A DNA stretch of 64,000 nt from Variovorax sp. V93. GTDB taxonomy: Bacteria > Pseudomonadota > Gammaproteobacteria > Burkholderiales > Burkholderiaceae_C. The translations under genes and the position numbers were made by a program. Below are positions 15,853 through 23,308 of the stretch, piece by piece. The notes under the pieces were generated by a model that worked only from the letters and a program-made list of their open reading frames with translations, ran no database searches and was not told where the DNA came from. The stretch spans positions 2,418,001 through 2,482,000 of the forward strand of contig NZ_AP028669.1 in the NCBI RefSeq assembly GCF_041154485.1, written 5' to 3'. Numbering within the stretch: the stretch's first letter is position 1; each line of letters begins with the position of its first letter.

Positions 15853-15893
15853 GAGGGCGCTTTGAGGGCGCTCTGAGGGCGCTCTGAGGCGCT
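15853..15893. repeat. Four 11-bp tandem repeats, inverted copy of the 203-241 array
   Basis: Units GAGGGCGCTTT, GAGGGCGCTCT, GAGGGCGCTCT and a shortened GAGGCGCT start at 15853, 15864, 15875 and 15886. They are the reverse complement of the units at 203-241. The array sits between the primase stop codon (15909) and the oriT hairpin. Confidence 0.75.
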
Positions 15894-15908
15894 ATTTGCA
15901 GGCAGGTG

Positions 15909-17795
15909 TCAGGGCCTTGATCCGCGCGGGAAGCTGCTCAGGTCACCGCCGTGCGCGAGCGCCCAAGCTGCTTTGGATACGGTCAGTGAAGCCCAGGCAG
16001 CGGGGTCCTGCTTCCCCCTCGCCGCCACCTCGGCGGCGAGGTCGGCGAGGATGTCACCTTCGGGCTCGCCTCGCTGCAGCCGCCGCATCGTTTCTGAAAA
16101 CGCCCGCCCCGACGGGGTTTCATCGCGCCGGCCGGCGCGATGAGCGCGCTGAGCTGCGGGCAACTTCCCGGCCAGCAGGGCCTTGGCCGCAGGCGATAAC
16201 GCGACCCCTGCGGATCGCAGCAGCAGTTCGTCGACCCGGATCCTTTTGCCCTCGCAAACCGGAATAGCTGCAAGCCTCGTTTCAAATCGATATTTCCCGT
16301 TTTTCAAATTGATCGAGCCAGGGAACCGGTGAAGCTGGAGCCCACTGGTGGCTCCGGGATCGCCACCGGCCTGAGTGGTGATGATTTTTTGAATCTGGTG
16401 GCGCTCCGAATTAGAAAGCGGGCGATCCGCTGCATAGAAATGCTGATAGTTATTCTCCGACGTTTCCAGTGCGGCGAACATGTGCCCCTCGAATTCGGGG
16501 ATTGGTGCTGGCGTTTTAACGTCGTCGACAAGAATGACGTGTGAACCATCGAGTGGGCCAGCGAAAAGAGATTCGCCGATCCATGGATATTCGGAATCTT
16601 TTTCTCTTTTCCTGAAATGCGCCATTGAGCGGGCGATCACCTGATTCTTTAATTTTGCGAAATTTAGAAGCATCAAACCGCCTCGGGGCGATGGATCGAG
16701 AACCAGATTATTGAAAAGCTCAAATTGCCCGCCGCTTGGTGCACCAGTCACGTCAATGCGAAGGGCGGCAAGTTTTAAAAGGCAATCTCTGTGACTGACC
16801 TTCCAGATCCAATGGGCGAAACGGCGCGCGTCCGCTGCTGCATCCCAGGGGCGCTGTTCTCCAACAGCTGGCGCAACCCCTGGAAACCTGAGTCCGCGAG
16901 GTACGGGTCCTTCTAGGCTGCCCACTCCCGCAGCCTGCGGCATCGGCGTGGACAACCTGAAACTGGTCCCGGGCGGAACAGAAAAGTTGTCCACCCCGCC
17001 GTCCGGGTAAATGAAAGTCCCGGCGGCGTGGACAACCTTGTCCGCTTCGATGCTCGGTTCACCCGGAACTGAACACGCCCCCCCGCCCGCTGGCGCGGGC
17101 TCGGCACACCCTACGGGCGTGCCAGGGAAGACAGCACCGGGCGGTTGCCCGGTGCCCGTGGGATCGGGCCCGCCCCCCTCCGTCCACGGGCAGGGGGGTG
17201 TGTTAATACAGTCCCACCGATTTCCGGCTACTGGAGTGACCGATTTCCGGCTACTGGCTCCTTCGGAGCCCGCATGGATACTGGGTTTGCCGTGGGGGGG
17301 CTGCGTTTTGGGCGTGTTTTGGTTTTGCATGTTGGCTGTTCCTGGATGGGTGCCAAATGGCTCGGGAAGGGGGAGCGTGATCGGCATTGGTGGCGGGTAG
17401 GCGCCAGCGCCGCGCTTGCCTGCAGCACGCAATGCGGCGCGGCGCGCCTGCCAAGCCATGGCCATCTCAATCAAGGCTGGGTTGACCCATGTGAGCGCCA
17501 CGTCCTCATGGACTTGGACGCCTATGCACGGGCGGGCGCCAAGCTCAGGCCGGCGCCGTTCGCGCCGGATCACGCGCAGCGCGGTGAGCTGCGCCAGCGC
17601 CGCTGAAAGCGTTGATTCGGCGCAGGGCTTGCCACGCAAGCGCGCAGCAAGAAACCGGCGCCCGGCGATCACTGGCGCGCCGTCGCGGTTCTGCGTCCTG
17701 TCGGCCAGTTCCATGAGCAACGCCGCGGCAGTGGGCGTCAAGCGAGCGCCCTGCCACGTCACTCCACGAGTGAAGAAGTTGACAAGGGCTTCCAT
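15909..17795 (-). CDS. Replication protein: N-terminal winged helix and C-terminal RepB-like primase
   Basis: This encodes 628 residues from the ATG at 17795; an upstream TTG at 17891 is less likely. Residues 1-130 look like a winged-helix replication-initiator domain (LTPTAAALLMELADR, ESTLSAALAQLTALRVIRRE). About 200 residues of Pro/Gly-rich linker follow. The C-terminal part (about 320-520) matches RepB-like primases: SHVILVDDVK with paired Asp, ETSENNYQHFY, GGDPGATSG and HRFPGSINLKNGK. Such a primase could start lagging-strand synthesis on the transferred single strand or drive autonomous replication. It follows two small HTH-type genes on the same strand. Confidence 0.8.
   Translation of the reverse strand: MEALVNFFTRGVTWQGARLTPTAAALLMELADRTQNRDGAPVIAGRRFLAARLRGKPCAESTLSAALAQLTALRVIRRERRRPELGARPCIGVQVHEDVALTWVNPALIEMAMAWQARRAALRAAGKRGAGAYPPPMPITLPLPEPFGTHPGTANMQNQNTPKTQPPHGKPSIHAGSEGASSRKSVTPVAGNRWDCINTPPCPWTEGGGPDPTGTGQPPGAVFPGTPVGCAEPAPAGGGACSVPGEPSIEADKVVHAAGTFIYPDGGVDNFSVPPGTSFRLSTPMPQAAGVGSLEGPVPRGLRFPGVAPAVGEQRPWDAAADARRFAHWIWKVSHRDCLLKLAALRIDVTGAPSGGQFELFNNLVLDPSPRGGLMLLNFAKLKNQVIARSMAHFRKREKDSEYPWIGESLFAGPLDGSHVILVDDVKTPAPIPEFEGHMFAALETSENNYQHFYAADRPLSNSERHQIQKIITTQAGGDPGATSGLQLHRFPGSINLKNGKYRFETRLAAIPVCEGKRIRVDELLLRSAGVALSPAAKALLAGKLPAAQRAHRAGRRDETPSGRAFSETMRRLQRGEPEGDILADLAAEVAARGKQDPAAWASLTVSKAAWALAHGGDLSSFPRGSRP
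17216..17257. repeat. Two 19-bp direct repeats inside the primase gene linker
   Basis: ACCGATTTCCGGCTACTGG occurs at 17216-17234 and 17239-17257, a 23-bp period. Because 23 is not a multiple of three, the two copies encode different residues, so DNA rather than protein may be selected. Iterons of plasmid origins have similar length and spacing. Confidence 0.7.
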
Positions 17796-17873
17796 GATGG
17801 AAGCCGGAGTCCTTGCAGGCGATAACCTGGGCCGTAGAATGAGGCCTCGCCCGTCGAAAAGCGAACCCTTCGA

Positions 17874-17903
17874 AGCCGGTGTGCCCTGCAAGGCACGCCG
17901 GCT
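17874..17903. other. Stable hairpin between the small protein and primase genes
   Basis: AGCCGGTGTGCC (17874-17885) pairs with GGCACGCCGGCT (17892-17903) with one wobble. A T-rich run follows on the plus strand only. On the minus strand, where the genes lie, it immediately follows the stop of the small gene and precedes the primase gene, so it could be an attenuator or mRNA processing site. Confidence 0.5.
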
Positions 17904-18143
17904 TTATCCTTTTTGGCCCTTGACCTCGAGTTGCAGCAGGCAGCCCCGCGCGCCGAAGTACTCCAACATCTGTGGCACGTCGACCCACCACTCCCGGGAG
18001 GGCCGGCCCTCCGGGCTGACCTTCGACAGCCAGACGACACGGCCCTCACGCGCCATTCGGTGGATGCTCCGTCGCTCGAAGGGCAGATGGCCCTCCACGG
18101 CGGTCAGGGCCACACGAGGCGGAACTATGAGGGGCCGGTTCAT
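17904..18143 (-). CDS. Small basic protein, possible DNA-binding accessory
   Basis: This encodes 79 residues, starting within the stop of the preceding HTH gene (ATGA overlap), so it is translationally coupled. It contains LPFERRSIHRMAREGRV followed by VWLSKV and a Trp-rich segment (REWWVDVPQMLEYF), reminiscent of a MerR/excisionase-like fold that binds DNA with a short helix and a wing. No family can be named. It sits upstream of the replication protein and may help regulate replication or excision. Confidence 0.6.
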   Translation of the reverse strand: MNRPLIVPPRVALTAVEGHLPFERRSIHRMAREGRVVWLSKVSPEGRPSREWWVDVPQMLEYFGARGCLLQLEVKGQKG

Positions 18144-18490
18144 GCTGCACCCCCTGCGCTGGTCGACGCCGCCTTGCGGGGGCGCCCGCGTCGACGGGAA
18201 GGGGGAGGGGGCAGAACGGCGTGCGCGGCGTTCGGCACGAGACCACCAAAGGTGGTCGCGGCCTCGATGCCTGCGTGCGTTTCGATGTATTGATGAATGT
18301 GCAGGCCGAGGAAACGGAGCGTTCGGCCCAAGCGTGTCACTTTAGGGAGCGGGAACCTCTTGAACCCTCCGGCCGCCTGGTAGACAGTTTGCTCGGAAAC
18401 CCCGAGCAGGCCCGCAAGAAATGGGACGTCATAAAAGCGGTGCCGCTCAATGAGGGATGAGGTAAGTTGAGTTTGAAGTGAACCAGACAC
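18140..18490 (-). CDS. Helix-turn-helix (AlpA/excisionase-like) protein
   Basis: This encodes 116 residues. The N-terminal half has a MerR-like HTH: FLAGLLGVSEQTVYQAAG, then FPLPKVTRLGRTLRF, the typical short helix-turn-helix plus wing of AlpA/Xis DNA-binding proteins. The C-terminus is basic and Pro-rich with an AT-hook-like RRRGRPRK. It is the first gene of the replication unit, closest to the tRNA-Arg end, where an excisionase or regulator gene is expected. Whether it directs excision or controls replication is not known. Confidence 0.75.
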   Translation of the reverse strand: MSGSLQTQLTSSLIERHRFYDVPFLAGLLGVSEQTVYQAAGGFKRFPLPKVTRLGRTLRFLGLHIHQYIETHAGIEAATTFGGLVPNAAHAVLPPPPSRRRGRPRKAASTSAGGAA

Positions 18491-18943
18491 GGTACACCCT
18501 CCAAAAATGGTGGATGTGCGTGGTCGGGTTTTACTTCCTTCCCTAGGCCGTCTCTAAAGTACCTACAGATCAGACCTCTGCCCCACGACGGGAATGACCT
18601 CCTGGCCCAAGGGCTGGCGCTCTATGCGCCGACGGAAGTTCATGTATCTGCTGATTCGCCACAGTCTCCGCCCGGGCCCCACCCAGCGACTTGCCGGTTT
18701 GGTTTTCACCGCTTGGCTTGCGAGCCAAGTGGATAAGGAGGTGCAACTTGTCGTGAACTTTACCGCTGTTTCCTGCTGACTGACAAGGTTTCACGCTCAA
18801 CGCTCAGTTTTGCTCCCCCTCGGCTTCACTCGTTCTCGTCCGTGCATGGCGGGGGCATGACGGGGGCATAACAACGGGAAACTCGGGAACAAAGCGGAAT
18901 ATTCGGGGGCACCACGGGGGCAGTAAGGTCCCACAGAAAGCAC
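18491..18943. other. Non-coding right end of the mobile element
   Basis: No convincing gene is present; the short frames here are unstructured. The region presumably contains the promoter of the HTH-primase unit near 18491-18560. A small hairpin CTTGGCT-TGCG-AGCCAAG lies at 18712-18729, followed by the repeat set at 18850-18922. It is the att-proximal end of the element. Confidence 0.5.
18850..18922. repeat. Four CGGGGGCA direct repeats near the tRNA-Arg (probable arm-type sites)
   Basis: CGGGGGCA begins at 18850, 18861, 18904 and 18915, that is, two pairs each spaced 11 bp. They lie 80-155 bp from the tRNA 3' end. Pairs of short direct repeats flanking the core site are typical arm-binding sites of tyrosine integrases. 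Confidence 0.7.
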
Positions 18944-18970
18944 AAAGTCCGACGAATTTTGTCGGACTTT
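18944..18970. terminator. Bidirectional terminator at the element right end
   Basis: AAAGTCCGAC and GTCGGACTTT form a perfect 10-bp stem around GAATTTT, with T/A-rich flanks. It is downstream of tRNA-Arg (minus strand) and could stop transcription from it. Confidence 0.7.
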
Positions 18971-19003
18971 GTTCTTCTAAGCCATTGATTTAGAAGGATT
19001 TTT

Positions 19004-19080
19004 TGGCCTGCCCGGAGGGGATCGAACCCCCGACAACCTGCTTAGAAGGCAGGTGCTCTATCCAACTGAGCTACGGGCAG
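19004..19080 (-). tRNA. tRNA-Arg (TCT anticodon)
   Basis: A 77-nt cloverleaf on the minus strand. The acceptor stem CTGCCCG pairs perfectly with CGGGCAG. Other features are the D-arm GCTCAGTTGGATAGAGC, the anticodon loop CTTCTAA (TCT), the T-loop TTCGATC and an encoded CCA end. Its 3' end faces the mobile element, so the element appears to be inserted into this tRNA gene, with the 3' end kept intact. Confidence 0.95.
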
Positions 19081-19147
19081 ATTCCGGGCCGAACGGAGCC
19101 CCGGATTCTACCCACATCCACCTTGGAGCCCGGGGCGCGCAGGGCGC

Positions 19148-19402
19148 TCAGATCTGGACGAAATCGCCGACCGGCTCGAAGTTCTCTGTGGCCCATGCGC
19201 GCAGCAGATCGAGCGTCTGCGCTTCCGAGGGCCCGTAGGTCTGATGCTGCGCCAGCGGCGTGGAATTGATCTCTTCCGTGGCGCGCAAGGGGCGGCGGCG
19301 GGGCATCCAGTACAGGGTGGCGGTGTGGGAGACGAGATCCTGCGTGACCTGGACCAGGCCCGTCTGGTTGCCAATCTTCAGTTCGTAGTAGGACACGGCC
19401 AA
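19148..19402 (-). CDS. Conserved small hypothetical protein
   Basis: This encodes 84 residues. It begins MAVSYYELKIGNQTGLVQVTQD, here quoted in two parts (MAVSYYELKI and GNQTGLVQVTQD), which reads as beta strands, then a basic turn (PRRRPLRATEE) and a helix (SEAQTLDLLRAWATENFEP). It is soluble with no export signal. It lies between tRNA-Arg and tRNA-Pro on the same strand. The codon usage and ordered secondary structure look coding, but no function is recognised. Confidence 0.6.
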   Translation of the reverse strand: MAVSYYELKIGNQTGLVQVTQDLVSHTATLYWMPRRRPLRATEEINSTPLAQHQTYGPSEAQTLDLLRAWATENFEPVGDFVQI

Positions 19403-19477
19403 CCCCGGTCAGTGATGATGTTGAATTCGACTGTACGCGAGGAATTCACCGCAGGCGTTGTTTTTGGCGCGGGCTGA

Positions 19478-19517
19478 AAAACAAGATGCCTGCAACAACG
19501 TGAGTCATTGCAGGCAT
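19478..19517 (-). terminator. Terminator downstream of tRNA-Pro
   Basis: A 10-bp stem ATGCCTGCAA / TTGCAGGCAT (19486-19495 and 19508-19517) is followed on the minus strand by CTTGTTTTT. It directly follows the tRNA-Pro 3' end. Confidence 0.85.
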
Positions 19518-19529
19518 TCGTATTTTTCT

Positions 19530-19606
<77 letters not shown>

Positions 19607-19641
19607 ACAAGCCTTCTATTCTAGCCCGGATATCGGGGCTC

Positions 19642-20346
19642 TCAGCGTTTCTCGTATTGGGTCTTGCCGAAAAGGATCTCGCGCTCCTTGTCGCCGGTGA
19701 TCGGCTGGCGCAGGTCGGCCAGCACTTTCACGCCGCGCTGCACGGCGGGGCGGGCGGCAATGCCGTCGAACCAGGCCTTCAGGTGCGGGTAGTCGGTGAG
19801 GGTGATGCCCTGGTTTTCCCAGCTGCGCAGCCACGGGAAGATCGCGATGTCGGCAATCGAATAGGTCTTGCCGGCAATGAATTTGTTCTTCGACAGCTGC
19901 TTGTCGATCACGCCATAGAGGCGCTTGGCTTCGTTGCTGTAGCGCTCGATGGCGTAGCCGATCTTTTCAGGGGCATACATGCGGAAATGATGCGCCTGGC
20001 CGAGCATGGGGCCGACGCTGCCCATCTGGAACATGAGCCACTGCAGGACGTCGTAGCGTTCGCGGTCGGTGCTGGGCAACAGTTTGCCGGTCTTGCCGGC
20101 CAGATAGACGAGGATGGCGCCCGATTCGAACAGCGAGATCGGCTTGCCGTCCGGACCATCGGGGTCGGTGATGGCGGGGATCTTGTTGTTGGGGCTGATC
20201 TGCAGGAACTCGGGCGCGAACTGGTCGCCCTTGCCGATGTTGATCGGACGGGCGTTGTACGGCAGGTCGCACTCCTCCAGCATGATGTGAATCTTGTGGC
20301 CGTTGGGCGTGGGCCAGGAATAGACCTCGATGGGCGATGCAGGCAT
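19642..20346 (-). CDS. Glutathione S-transferase, Nu-class (YfcG/YghU) like
   Basis: This encodes 234 residues. It has a thioredoxin-like N-terminal domain with WPTPNGHKIHIMLEE, and the NKIPAI and ESGAILVYLA blocks that bind glutathione. A helical C-terminal domain includes SIADIAIFPWLRSW. The Asn/Thr in PTPNG replaces a catalytic Cys/Ser, as in Nu-class enzymes that act as disulfide-bond reductases with glutathione. It is cytosolic. It stands alone between tRNA-Pro and the Crp-TrxR gene. The exact substrate is unknown. Confidence 0.88.
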   Translation of the reverse strand: MPASPIEVYSWPTPNGHKIHIMLEECDLPYNARPINIGKGDQFAPEFLQISPNNKIPAITDPDGPDGKPISLFESGAILVYLAGKTGKLLPSTDRERYDVLQWLMFQMGSVGPMLGQAHHFRMYAPEKIGYAIERYSNEAKRLYGVIDKQLSKNKFIAGKTYSIADIAIFPWLRSWENQGITLTDYPHLKAWFDGIAARPAVQRGVKVLADLRQPITGDKEREILFGKTQYEKR

Positions 20347-20447
20347 GTCGCGGGCTCCGGTGTTGGGGTTGGTTGTGATGCGAGGCAGGCAGCATATACG
20401 CGGCCATCCGCACGTGTGCAGCGCCGGGAATTACGGACGGAGCACGC

Positions 20448-22127
20448 TCAGGCAACGGCCGAGTTGGACGACAGGTGCTGGTGGATCAGCGCGACCACGG
20501 CCGCGCCTTCGCCGATGGCGCCGCCCACGCGCTTGACCGAACCCGAGCGCACGTCGCCCACGGCAAAGACGCCCTGCACGCTGGATTCGAGCGCAGTGGA
20601 GGGCCGCGCCGGAAAGCCGCTGCTGGCGGCATCGCCCGTCAGCACGAAGCCATGCTTGTCGACCGAGACGCCGCAGCCGTCGAGCCAACTTGTCTCGGGC
20701 TCGGCGCCAACGAAGAGGAAGATGTTGCGCGCGTCGCAGTCGTGCTCGTTGCCCGTGGTCTGGCAGCGCCAGGTTGCACCCGTCAGTCCTTCGCCGGAAC
20801 CGCCGTTGAGCTTCACCAGCTGGGTGTGGGGGTGCAGTTCGATGTTGGGCGTGGCCTCGATGCGATCGATCAGGTAGCGCGACATGCTGGCCGCGAGCGA
20901 GGGGCCGCGCACCAGCACGTTGACCTTGGCCGCGTGGCGCGACAGGAACACCGCGGCCTGTCCGGCCGAATTGCCGCCGCCGACCAGCGCAACCTCCTGC
21001 TGCGCGCAGAGCTTGGCCTCGATGGCCGAAGCCCAATACCAGATGCCGCGGCCCTCGAACTCCGACAGCCTCGGCACGTCGGGCCGCCGGTAGCGTGCGC
21101 CGCTTGCAATCACCACTGTGCGCGCGTTGATGGCGCGGCCGTCGGCCAGCGCGATGCGCAGGGCGCCCATGGGGTTGTCGCGCGAGCAGTCCAGGGACAT
21201 CACCTTGGCCGGAATCAGCATCTCGACGCCGAACTTCTGGGCCTGCACGAAGGCCCGGCCCGCGAGCGCCTGGCCCGAGATGCCGGTGGGAAAACCAAGG
21301 TAGTTCTCGATGCGCGCACTCGCCCCGGCCTGGCCGCCGAAGGCGCGGCAGTCGAGCACGATCACGCGCAGCCCTTCGGAGGCCGCATACACCGCGGTCG
21401 CGAGGCCGGCGGGGCCGGCCCCAACCACCGCCACGTCGAACAGTTCGTTGTGCTCCGCGGTGTCGACCATGCCCAGGCAGCGGGCCAGCGCCTCTTCGGC
21501 AGGGTTGACCAGCACCGAGCCGTCGGGGCACACGGCAAGCAGCTTGCAGGTGCCGTACTGCTCCAGCAGCGCGGCGGCGCCGGGATCTTCGGCCGCGTCG
21601 ACCAGGTGGTAGGGATGCCCGTTGCGGCGCAGGAAATTCTCCAGGCGCGCCATGTCGGGCGACTCCGGCCGGCCGATCAGCACCGGCCCGCTGGCGCCGG
21701 ATTCGATCAGCGCCACGCGCCGCAGGATCAGCGCGCGGGTGATGCGCTCGCCCAGGTCGGCTTCTGCCACCAGCAACGCGCGCAGTTGCGCGGGCGGCAC
21801 GATCAGCGCTTCCACCTCTTCCTCGGCATGGCCGTCGACCAGGGCAGGGCGGCCGCTCAGCTGGCCGACTTCGGCAAGGAACTCGCCGGGGCCCTGGCGC
21901 ACGATCGGCACCACGTGCCCGAGCCCGTCGCGCTGCGTGACCGCCACCACGCCCTTGAGCAGGACGAACATGCCGGGGCCGGTTTCGCCGGCGGTGAACA
22001 GCCGTTCCCCGCGGGCGAAGCGCTGCACGGTTCCGAAGTGCGCGATGCGCGCGATTTCGGTATCGCTCAGGACAGGAAAGGTCTGGTGAAGGCGGTTGTC
22101 GAAATTGCTGCTTGCGGCTGTGGCCAT
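20448..22127 (-). CDS. Cyclic-nucleotide-binding / thioredoxin-reductase-like FAD protein
   Basis: This encodes 559 residues from the ATG at 22127 (GGAG upstream); an ATG at 22223 is possible. Residues 15-135 form a Crp-type cNMP-binding domain (ARGERLFTAGETGPGMFVLLKG, read in two parts). Then comes a short glutaredoxin-like region. From about 240 there is a thioredoxin-reductase-type flavoprotein: VVGAGPAGLATAVYAASEG (FAD), VALVGGGNSAGQAA (NADPH) and VFAVGDVRSG. The usual CxxC between the FAD and NADPH parts is absent (YWASAIEAKLC), so it cannot be a standard thioredoxin reductase. It is divergent from the OlsB-like gene. It may sense a nucleotide and pass electrons to an unknown partner. 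Confidence 0.85.
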   Translation of the reverse strand: MATAASSNFDNRLHQTFPVLSDTEIARIAHFGTVQRFARGERLFTAGETGPGMFVLLKGVVAVTQRDGLGHVVPIVRQGPGEFLAEVGQLSGRPALVDGHAEEEVEALIVPPAQLRALLVAEADLGERITRALILRRVALIESGASGPVLIGRPESPDMARLENFLRRNGHPYHLVDAAEDPGAAALLEQYGTCKLLAVCPDGSVLVNPAEEALARCLGMVDTAEHNELFDVAVVGAGPAGLATAVYAASEGLRVIVLDCRAFGGQAGASARIENYLGFPTGISGQALAGRAFVQAQKFGVEMLIPAKVMSLDCSRDNPMGALRIALADGRAINARTVVIASGARYRRPDVPRLSEFEGRGIWYWASAIEAKLCAQQEVALVGGGNSAGQAAVFLSRHAAKVNVLVRGPSLAASMSRYLIDRIEATPNIELHPHTQLVKLNGGSGEGLTGATWRCQTTGNEHDCDARNIFLFVGAEPETSWLDGCGVSVDKHGFVLTGDAASSGFPARPSTALESSVQGVFAVGDVRSGSVKRVGGAIGEGAAVVALIHQHLSSNSAVA

Positions 22128-22271
22128 TGAGAAAACTCCATGTCGCGGACCCACCGCATTAGACATCCAGGAAGCCCCAAAACACGCGGTAACACCGTCA
22201 TGCAACTGCAATAGCGCTGACATACCCGTTTCACTGCGGGTGCCGAGACTCCTTCAGCAGAAAGGGTCCCC

Positions 22272-23132
22272 ATGAAAGAACTGCCCAACCCGACGTTCCC
22301 GCTGTCGCAGCTCGGACTGCGCGCCGCCCTGTGGCCCGTCCCTGCAGCCGCGCCCGCGTCGGTGCCCGCTGCCGTTGCGGTGCCGCCGGTCGTCATCGAC
22401 GCCAGGCAAGGCATCACCGTGAGCTGGGCCCGCCACCTGGACGACGTGCGCGCCGCGCAGCGCCTGCGCCATGAGGTGTTCGTCGGCGAAATGGGCGCCC
22501 GCGTGAGCACGCCGCTGGCCGGCCACGACATCGATTTGTTCGACGACTTCTGCGAGCACCTGCTGGTGCGCGAAGAACGCACCGGGCAGGTGATCGGCAC
22601 CTACCGCGTGCTCACGCCGGCCCAGGCCCGGCGCGTGGGCAGCACCTACAGCGACACCGAGTTCGACCTGACCCGCCTGCGCGACCTGCGCGAGCGCATG
22701 GTCGAGCTGGGCCGCAGCTGCGTGCACCCCGACCACCGGCAGGGCGGCGTGATCCTCGCGCTGTGGGGTGCGCTCGCTGGCTTCATGCACAGCAACAAGC
22801 TCGACACCATGATCGGCTGCGCGAGCATTCCGATGTCGCACAACGGCGTGACCAGCGGCGACGCGGCCGCCAGCATCTGGCGGCAGCTGTCGGCCAGCCA
22901 CATGGCGCCGATCCAGTACCAGGTGCAGCCGCGCCTGCCGCTGCCGGTGGAGCGGCTCGACGGTGCGCTCGACGTCGAGCCTCCCGCGCTCATCAAGGGC
23001 TACCTGCGCCTGGGTGCCAAGGTGCTGGGCGCGCCGGCCTGGGACCCGGACTTCAACACGGCGGACCTGCCGATGCTGATGCGCATCGACGACCTGCCGC
23101 CGCGCTACCGCAAGCACTTTCTCGGCGCATGA
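22272..23132 (+). CDS. OlsB-like GNAT acyltransferase (ornithine lipid or related)
   Basis: This encodes 286 residues. The core matches the Acetyltransf_5/hemolysin-type GNAT fold: RLRHEVFVGEMGAR, FDDFCEHLLVRE, VIGTYRVLTP, VELGRSCVHPDHRQGGVILALW, here split as VELGRSCVHPDHR and QGGVILALW, and IGCASIPM. OlsB makes lyso-ornithine lipid from ornithine and acyl-ACP at the inner membrane, and such lipids often replace phospholipids under phosphate starvation. That fits the ppk/pst neighbourhood. The substrate is not proven, since the family also contains other acyltransferases. An ATG overlapping its stop exists, but ppk1 more likely starts downstream. Confidence 0.8.
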   Translation: MKELPNPTFPLSQLGLRAALWPVPAAAPASVPAAVAVPPVVIDARQGITVSWARHLDDVRAAQRLRHEVFVGEMGARVSTPLAGHDIDLFDDFCEHLLVREERTGQVIGTYRVLTPAQARRVGSTYSDTEFDLTRLRDLRERMVELGRSCVHPDHRQGGVILALWGALAGFMHSNKLDTMIGCASIPMSHNGVTSGDAAASIWRQLSASHMAPIQYQVQPRLPLPVERLDGALDVEPPALIKGYLRLGAKVLGAPAWDPDFNTADLPMLMRIDDLPPRYRKHFLGA

Positions 23133-23252
23133 AGCCAGCGGCCGCCCGGCCCGGTGCCGGGCCGTCCGCCCCTTCGCTCGGCACGGGGCTGCCCAAGGGC
23201 GGCCCGCAGGCGTCACACGGCGGTCACGAAAACGTCACAAACGAGGGTGACA

Positions 23253-23270
23253 CTGTCATATTTCAGCCTA
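23253..23270 (+). promoter_or_regulatory. PHO-box-like site upstream of ppk1
   Basis: CTGTCATATTTCAGCCTA matches the first half of the PhoB consensus exactly (CTGTCATA) and the second half weakly. It lies 39-56 bp before the ppk1 start; TCAC repeats upstream (23211-23240) may be further half sites. Confidence 0.5.
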
Positions 23271-23308
23271 CATGTGCTCCCGTGCCGCTTGCTCCAGAAT
23301 CAGTGCCC

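Noticed and set aside
18570..18800. Possible 76-residue minus-strand gene near the element end
   Set aside because: No motifs or ordered pattern, and it lies in the att-proximal region where non-coding DNA is expected.
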